Assembly: GCA_910580075.1 (NCBI GenBank)
Contig: CAJTVR010000129.1
Location: 1 to 10,271, forward strand
Direction of reading: 5' to 3'
DNA length: 10,271 nt
Origin: an uncultured Eubacterium sp.
GTDB taxonomy: Bacteria; Bacillota; Clostridia; Lachnospirales; Lachnospiraceae
Shown here: positions 6,616 through 10,271 of the stretch, piece by piece
How positions within the stretch are numbered: the stretch's first letter is position 1
Layout: each line of letters starts with the position of its first letter
Position numbers and translations under genes: made by a program
Notes under the pieces: model-generated
Databases searched by the model: none
Told to the model about the DNA's origin: nothing
The model's input: the letters and a program-made list of their open reading frames with translations, nothing else

Positions 6616-8058
6616 TTATTTGAGATTTGCACGCATCTGGTCGCTGGAAGAAATCACGCTTTCTATCCATTCATCCTCTGTCATATCTCCGGAAACTAAG
6701 GAGTTTACAGGGTCTAAGAATACGGTACGTACTTCTACGCCAGGAATTGCATCAAATGCTGCAAAATTACCCATAGCCGGTTTTACGCCGTTTTCATAAA
6801 TTGAATAGAACATTACATTGTCGCCTTCAAGCTTGTCAGCAATATTTACAACAGGCTGAACTGCGCTGCTCTTAGCAAAAATTTCACAAGCCTTATCGCT
6901 GTATAAGTATGAAACGAATAATTTTGCTGCATCCTGGTTCTCAGCGCCTTCTGGAATCCATGCCTGTTCAAACCATGTATAGCTGTAGCTGTCTTCGCCG
7001 CTCTTTACTGCCGGAAGTGCTGTCATGCCCCATTTGAATCCTTCTTCACGCGGAGCTTCTGCCATTTCGCCAACAATCCATGTACCGTTCGGCATGAAAA
7101 TCGCTTTGTTGTCAAGAACTAACTGCTGATTCTGTGTAAAGTCCTGATCATTTGCCTGTGCCGGTGTAATCGGATTTGTATAAGAAGCTAATTTTGCAAT
7201 GATATCAAAACAGGTCTTAGCTTCCGGAGTCTCCCAGATGCCTTCCTCATAACGGGTCGCTTTATCAAAGAATTCCGGGCCGCCTGCAGAATACATCAGT
7301 GCATAGAGGAATGTGTCAAAATAGCCTGCTGTCGGATATGTGAATAAATAGATATCCTCTTCTTTTGCCTTATCTCCAAGCTCCCACATTTCATCCCATG
7401 TAGAAGGAACTTCCCAGCCTTTCTCCTCTAAAAGCCCTGCGTTATAAAACAGTCCGCAAGGAGAATAAAACATCGGTGCTAAAAATGTCTTGCCGTCACC
7501 ATAAGGGTTTGTAAGAGAGGTATCTGTAAATCCTTCTGCGATCTTTTCTGATACTTTCGCTGTCTCGCCAGGTACTGTCATAGATAACACATCGGTGATT
7601 TCCAAAATCATGTTATCTTTAATAAACTGTTCTGTCAGTCCTGCTTCACGGCCGGTTGCCAGATGAATCACATCCGGATATTCGCCGCCCTGCATCGAAG
7701 GCCCGATCACATCTTCCAGATTTTTATCTGTAGTAAGTTCTACTTCAACGCCAGTCTCGGCTGTAAACGCTTCTGCTACTTCCTTCCACATATCTGAGCC
7801 ATACGCTGTCTCAATAGCAGCTACACTGATTTTTGTGCCGGCATAATCTGCATAAGGATCTTCTGCTGCATCTGACCCGCTGTTTCCTTCATCAGCAGAT
7901 GTGCCTTCATCATCCGGTGTCTCATCTGTAGTATCTTCTTTCTGTTCATCTGCAGCGCCGCTGTTATCGCCTGCTCCGGAATCCGATGACCCGCATCCTG
8001 CAAGCAGAGAAGCCGCCATACTGACGCTCATGAGTGTACACAAAATTTTCTTTTTCAT
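6616..8058 (-). CDS. Sugar ABC transporter solute-binding lipoprotein (extracellular solute-binding family 1)
   Basis: This 480-residue surface lipoprotein should capture the disaccharide and deliver it to the permeases. A signal peptide MKKKILCTLMSVSMAASLLA is followed by G21-C22 in a perfect lipobox (LLAGC), giving a lipid-anchored mature protein. Residues 23-72 form a long, acidic, Ser/Gly/Asp/Glu-rich tether of the kind that lifts the domain above the cell wall. The folded part starts at YAGTKISVAAIE and has family-1 landmarks such as VIHLATG, PCGLFYNAGLLEEKGWEVPSTWDEMWEL and AIFMPNGTWIVGE. GGGAGG (CCTCCC at 8067-8072) lies 8 bases before the ATG. It is the first gene of the operon and faces the divergent AraC-type regulator. 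The ligand is inferred from the downstream phosphorylase; aromatic stacking residues such as W353-type TWFEQAW suggest a sugar pocket but do not identify it. Confidence 0.93.
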   Translation of the reverse strand: MKKKILCTLMSVSMAASLLAGCGSSDSGAGDNSGAADEQKEDTTDETPDDEGTSADEGNSGSDAAEDPYADYAGTKISVAAIETAYGSDMWKEVAEAFTAETGVEVELTTDKNLEDVIGPSMQGGEYPDVIHLATGREAGLTEQFIKDNMILEITDVLSMTVPGETAKVSEKIAEGFTDTSLTNPYGDGKTFLAPMFYSPCGLFYNAGLLEEKGWEVPSTWDEMWELGDKAKEEDIYLFTYPTAGYFDTFLYALMYSAGGPEFFDKATRYEEGIWETPEAKTCFDIIAKLASYTNPITPAQANDQDFTQNQQLVLDNKAIFMPNGTWIVGEMAEAPREEGFKWGMTALPAVKSGEDSYSYTWFEQAWIPEGAENQDAAKLFVSYLYSDKACEIFAKSSAVQPVVNIADKLEGDNVMFYSIYENGVKPAMGNFAAFDAIPGVEVRTVFLDPVNSLVSGDMTEDEWIESVISSSDQMRANLK

Positions 8059-8077
8059 GTTTCAAACCTCCCATTTG

Positions 8078-8133
8078 ATTATAGTGATTTTGACCATAAA
8101 TTTATGTGTCATCCTCTTCATATTCACTATTAT
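8078..8133. repeat. Nested inverted repeats in the operon leader
   Basis: The outer arms ATTATAGTGA (8078-8087) and TCACTATTAT (8124-8133) are inverted copies with one mismatch. Inside lies CATAAATTTATG (8095-8106), a perfect 12-bp palindrome, extended by TGAC (8091-8094) and GTCA (8108-8111) with one unpaired T at 8107. The outer right arm overlaps the TATAAT box and the inner palindrome falls just downstream of the predicted start, positions where a repressor would block transcription. In RNA only the inner part could form a hairpin. Confidence 0.4.
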
Positions 8134-8158
8134 ATCTGATTTTCTTCTTTTTTTTACC
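8129..8158 (-). promoter_or_regulatory. Candidate promoter of the disaccharide operon
   Basis: On the minus strand a perfect TATAAT (plus-strand ATTATA, 8129-8134) lies 70 bases before the first start codon. At a 16-18 base spacing the upstream hexamer is only GGTAAA/GTAAAA (about 8152-8158), a poor match to TTGACA. A consensus -10 with a weak -35 is what an activator-dependent promoter looks like, consistent with the divergent AraC-family gene. Predicted transcription start is near 8122. Confidence 0.5.
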
Positions 8159-8162
8159 CATA

Positions 8163-8210
8163 TGTTGCTGACAATTTTATATATCTTGCTTTTTTTATAA
8201 AAATCTTGCA
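8163..8210. promoter_or_regulatory. Candidate AraC-type operator: TTGC half-sites spaced 20-21 bases
   Basis: ATCTTGC occurs at 8183-8189 and again at 8203-8209, an exact 20-base period, and a third TTGC (in TGTTGCT) lies at 8165-8168, 21 bases before the second. AraC-family monomers typically contact direct-repeat half-sites two helical turns apart. The array sits just upstream of the weak -35 of the operon promoter and overlaps the -35 of the regulator promoter, as expected for an activator/autoregulator. The region is AT-rich, so some similarity may be chance. Confidence 0.4.
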
Positions 8211-8234
8211 AAAAATCTGCTTCTTTCATATACT
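8206..8234 (+). promoter_or_regulatory. Candidate promoter of the AraC-family regulator
   Basis: TTGCAA (8206-8211), a 17-base spacer and TATACT (8229-8234) form a good sigma-A-type promoter on the plus strand, with a predicted start near 8241 and a leader of about 60 bases. The -35 box overlaps one of the ATCTTGC direct repeats, so the regulator could control its own gene. Confidence 0.5.
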
Positions 8235-8302
8235 TATACCAGAAACTGTTTTGAAAGCCTTGGAAATTATACATTTTATCCAAAAGGCAGAAAGGAGACT
8301 CT

Positions 8303-9130
8303 ATGAGTAACCGAAAATTAAATCTGGAAAACAAGACTCTTCCGGAACTTTCTTTCAGACTCCTGTCCATCTCTTCATCGAAATATGAAAATGACTGGAC
8401 TAGTTTCCCGCACAGCCACCAGTTTACCGAAATCTTTTTCATCAAAAGCGGCAGCGGATATATGAAAATTGAAAATGAGACTGTCCCGGTAAAAGCAGAC
8501 AGCCTTGTATTAATCGGTGCCCAGGTCCTGCATACAGAATTTTCTAATGCTTCAGACCCGTTAGATTATTATGTTCTGGGCGTTGAGGGACTTAAAATCA
8601 GCACAGACCGTCCGGCAGAATACAGCATTGTAAATTCTCCTGCAAGCGCCCCTTCCCTGCGGCTGTGCTTTGAAAGCATACTTGAAGAAATGCACAATAA
8701 AAAGAAATGCTATGAAGAAATATGCCAGCATTACCTGGCCATTCTCATCCTGTCCATTTACCGCAAGGACCAGATTTCCTGCGAACTTGCAGAACCTTTA
8801 AACAGCAGCCGCGAATGCCACAAAGCCAGACGCTATATGGAGGAAAACTACCAGGATAAAATCACGCTGAGTTCCCTTGCCGAAAACTGCAACATTACAA
8901 AATATTATCTGAGCCACCAGTTTCGTGCGCTTTACGGAAAATCTCCCATCGCGTACCTGACAGATATACGTATTTCAGCTGCCAAGGACCTGCTTACAAC
9001 AACCAGCTACAGCATCGAGGAAATTGCCGGCAGCACCGGTTTTTCTTCCAGCAGTTATTTTTCCCAGACATTTCAAAGGCTCTGCCATATATCCCCGCAG
9101 CAGTTCCGTAAGACGCATGCTGTTTTATAA
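8303..9130 (+). CDS. AraC-family transcriptional regulator with N-terminal cupin sensor domain
   Basis: This 275-residue protein is the probable local regulator of the divergent disaccharide operon. Residues about 15-100 form a cupin-type ligand-binding domain; HSHQFTEIFFIKSGSG (37-52) carries the His-x-His and Gly pattern typical of AraC-binding cupins. Residues about 172-275 are the DNA-binding region with two helix-turn-helix units: SLAENCNITKYYLSHQFRAL (191-210) and SIEEIAGSTGFSSSSYFSQT (237-256). The family signature then ends in SPQQFRK. AAAGGAG (8291-8297) sits 5 bases before the ATG at 8303. It is transcribed away from the binding-protein gene across a 244-base shared regulatory region. 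The inducer is unknown; the imported disaccharide, HexNAc or a phosphorylated product are reasonable candidates. Confidence 0.92.
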   Translation: MSNRKLNLENKTLPELSFRLLSISSSKYENDWTSFPHSHQFTEIFFIKSGSGYMKIENETVPVKADSLVLIGAQVLHTEFSNASDPLDYYVLGVEGLKISTDRPAEYSIVNSPASAPSLRLCFESILEEMHNKKKCYEEICQHYLAILILSIYRKDQISCELAEPLNSSRECHKARRYMEENYQDKITLSSLAENCNITKYYLSHQFRALYGKSPIAYLTDIRISAAKDLLTTTSYSIEEIAGSTGFSSSSYFSQTFQRLCHISPQQFRKTHAVL

Positions 9131-9154
9131 AACTTGGGACTGCCTCTGCCTTAG

Positions 9155-9795
9155 TCAGGTGATTTTCGGAAGGTTCCAGCGGTAATGTGTAGCAAAAAAC
9201 CTGATGAGTATTACAGTCAGAAGGCCTGCCGCCATAGCAGGCAGGTCGTCCCAGAAAGACTCCAGAAATACACATACAGCCGCACCCATTACGGATGCGC
9301 ACGCATAGATATGCTGGTTAATATATAGGGCTTTTCCTGAGCCATGATATCCCGCAGCAGTCCGCCGCCGACCCCTGTAATTACACCTACAAAAACAAGT
9401 AAAAAAGCCTGGTCATACCCGGCATTTCTTGCAGTATTAATGCCCGTTACAGTAAAAATCCCAAGCCCGATTGTATCAAAAATAAGCATGATTTTATTAT
9501 ACACAGCAGTAATTTTATTGTTTTTCAAATTCCGCTTTGCATAAACAATAAAAAACAGCAGCACAGAAGCCGCCACTGACACTATCGTATATACCGGCTT
9601 TTGAAACATCAGCGGCGGAATCACTCCCAGTATCAGATCCCGTATCAGACCTCCGCCGACAGATGCCGTAACGCCCAGCACTGCTACGCCAAACAAATCC
9701 ATTTCTTTCTGTATCGCCAGCATAGCCCCGGAGGAGGCAAACGCAATTGTACCCGTCAGTTCCATAACCAGAATAAAAATATCTAAGCCGTCCAT
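9155..9795 (-). pseudogene. TRIC/UPF0126-family cation-channel protein, broken by a one-base frameshift
   Basis: The ATG at 9795 opens 168 codons ending at 9289. Two inverted-topology repeats of three helices are characteristic of TRIC channels, and both signature loops are visible: SVGGGLIRD (45-53) and GVGGGLLRD (141-149). The family then continues after PYIL with a His-x-Tyr-Ala-Cys stretch and a last helix pair, but this frame gives SISMRAHP and stops. In the next frame, from 9319 down to a TGA at 9155, the sequence reads NQHIYACASVMGAAVCVFLE..., an Arg-Phe-Phe-Ala segment and RWNLPKIT, exactly the expected C-terminus. One base is therefore missing near 9318-9321 (TATATATTAACC on the coding strand); restoring it would give 213 residues, the usual length. 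A ribosome site GGGAG (9799-9803) is only 3 bases from the ATG, and TATAAT (9820-9825 on this strand) may be its -10. The family is proposed to conduct monovalent cations; its function in bacteria is unclear. A sequencing error is not excluded. Confidence 0.85.
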
Positions 9796-9884
9796 AAACT
9801 CCCGCTTTCATCCTTTTTCATTATATTCCTCATACTTCATTTCATGCCCGGGACCTTCTGAATCTGCCCGCTTCCAGCATCCGG

Positions 9885-10082
9885 TCATTTTTTATATTCC
9901 ATAATATCCGATATATCACAGTCCAGTATCTGGCAGAACCTGTCTATTGTATTTGTGCTGACACTTTCGTTTCTTTTTAACCTTGTAAGCTGCGAAGGGC
10001 TTATATTATAATCATGAATCAGTTTGTACTGGGATATATTTTTCTGTTTCATTACATTCCACAAATTATCAAAAGTTATCAC
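9885..10082 (-). CDS. Small Cro/C1-type (XRE) helix-turn-helix regulator
   Basis: This 65-residue protein is essentially only a DNA-binding domain: helix 1 (FDNLWNVMKQK), then the turn-helix ISQYKLIHDYNISPSQLTRL (16-35), the linker KRNESVSTNTIDRF and the ending CQILDCDISDIMEYKK. This arrangement (YKL...SPSQLTRLKRN...TIDRFCQIL) is typical of the compact HTH family common in Firmicutes. The start is GTG at 10082, with AAAGGAG (10090-10096) 7 bases upstream. It is followed by the TRIC-type gene on the same strand after an 89-base gap that contains a separate possible -10. A palindromic operator lies in its own promoter, suggesting autorepression. The true target genes are unknown. Confidence 0.85.
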   Translation of the reverse strand: MITFDNLWNVMKQKNISQYKLIHDYNISPSQLTRLKRNESVSTNTIDRFCQILDCDISDIMEYKK

Positions 10083-10113
10083 GAGAATGCTCCTTTATTA
10101 CAATCCTGGATGC

Positions 10114-10142
10114 ATAATACCGGATATCAGCTGATATTTAAA
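10114..10142 (-). promoter_or_regulatory. Promoter of the XRE gene with a 14-bp palindromic operator in the spacer
   Basis: On the minus strand TTTAAA (10137-10142) and TATTAT (10114-10119) are separated by 17 bases. ATATCAGCTGATAT (10124-10137) is a perfect 14-bp palindrome filling most of that spacer. A dimeric Cro/C1-type protein bound there would occlude RNA polymerase. A further half-site CTGATATT recurs at 10146-10153, 15 bases after the copy at 10131-10138. The promoter hexamers are moderate matches; the palindrome is exact. Confidence 0.5.
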
Positions 10143-10148
10143 TTACTG

Positions 10149-10176
10149 ATATTAGTTATTAACGCATATTAGTTAT
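10149..10176. repeat. 11-bp direct repeat ATATTAGTTAT upstream of the XRE gene
   Basis: ATATTAGTTAT occurs at 10149-10159 and 10166-10176, a 17-base period, in the AT-rich stretch just upstream of the XRE promoter. It could be an accessory regulator site or UP-element-like DNA. The remaining bases to the window end show no supported gene. Confidence 0.45.
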
Positions 10177-10271
10177 GCCAGGGATATTGGGATGATGCCG
10201 GTACGTGTGAGTGAGCCCGGACGCTGGGAAGAGACACTTTTTCCTTTTTCTGTTCCGCTTGCGAACAGTAA

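Noticed and set aside
8252..8265. TGAAAGCCTTGGAA as a possible CcpA cre site.
   Set aside because: It lacks the central CG and the 3' conserved C of the consensus; too weak to call.
8062..8445. A 127-codon minus-strand open frame across the divergent intergenic region and the start of the AraC-type gene.
   Set aside because: It overlaps the well-supported regulator antisense, has no family features, and covers promoter DNA.
9131..9160. Possible bidirectional terminator between the convergent AraC-type and TRIC genes.
   Set aside because: Only a 4-bp GACT/AGTC stem is present, without a T-run.
8994..9302. A 102-codon minus-strand frame spanning the 3' end of the AraC-type gene and the TRIC tail.
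   Set aside because: It is in the wrong frame for both; the TRIC C-terminus reads in another frame and ends at 9155.
10250..10268. CTGTTC...GAACAG inverted repeat at the right edge, considered as a terminator.
   Set aside because: Only a 6-bp stem with a 7-base loop and no T-tract visible before the window ends.
10192..10271. A plus-strand frame beginning ATGATGCCGGTACG with AGGGA 7 bases upstream, open to the window end.
   Set aside because: Only about 26 codons are visible, without recognisable family; it could equally be non-coding or repeat DNA.

Overview
The window looks like chromosomal DNA of a low-to-mid-GC Gram-positive gut anaerobe, most likely a Clostridia/Lachnospiraceae member. 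The reasons are strong AAAGGAG/GGAGG ribosome binding sites, a Gly-Cys lipobox on the sugar-binding protein, a CUT1 sugar importer without its own ATPase, and a TnpW-type mobile-element gene of the kind seen in Clostridia. This is recognition from the sequence, not a database result.

The core (about 175-8058, all on the minus strand) is one tightly packed operon for uptake and phosphorolysis of galacto-N-biose / lacto-N-biose, the Gal-beta-1,3-HexNAc disaccharides of mucin O-glycans and human milk glycans. In transcription order it encodes a solute-binding lipoprotein (8058-6616), two ABC permeases (6489-5605 and 5593-4703), a 68-residue two-helix membrane protein of unknown role (4674-4468), a GH112 phosphorylase (4440-2260), a sugar-1-phosphate nucleotidyltransferase (2216-1287) and an N-acetylhexosamine 1-kinase of the NahK/LnpB type (1290-175). 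The inferred flow is: disaccharide imported, split by phosphate into Gal-1-P and GlcNAc/GalNAc, HexNAc phosphorylated at C1, and one or more sugar-1-phosphates activated to UDP-sugars. An ABC ATPase, GalT and GalE are not in the window; an NTP-transferase family enzyme occupies the place that GalT-like LnpC has in the bifidobacterial pathway.

A divergently transcribed AraC-family regulator (8303-9130, plus strand) is the likely local activator. The 244-base divergent intergenic region holds a TATAAT box with a poor -35 for the operon, a good TTGCAA-17-TATACT promoter for the regulator, TTGC half-sites spaced 20-21 bases apart, and nested inverted repeats in the operon leader. A perfect 11-bp stem-loop separates the binding-protein gene from the permease genes and may set their relative expression.

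Right of the regulator are a TRIC/UPF0126 membrane-channel gene broken by a one-base frameshift near 9318-9321 (its missing C-terminal part is readable in the next frame to 9155), and a small Cro/C1-type regulator (9885-10082). The promoter of the latter carries a perfect 14-bp palindrome in its spacer plus repeated half-sites. At the left edge, 44 bases beyond nahK and on the same strand, lies the start of a TnpW-like gene, so the operon probably abuts a mobile element.
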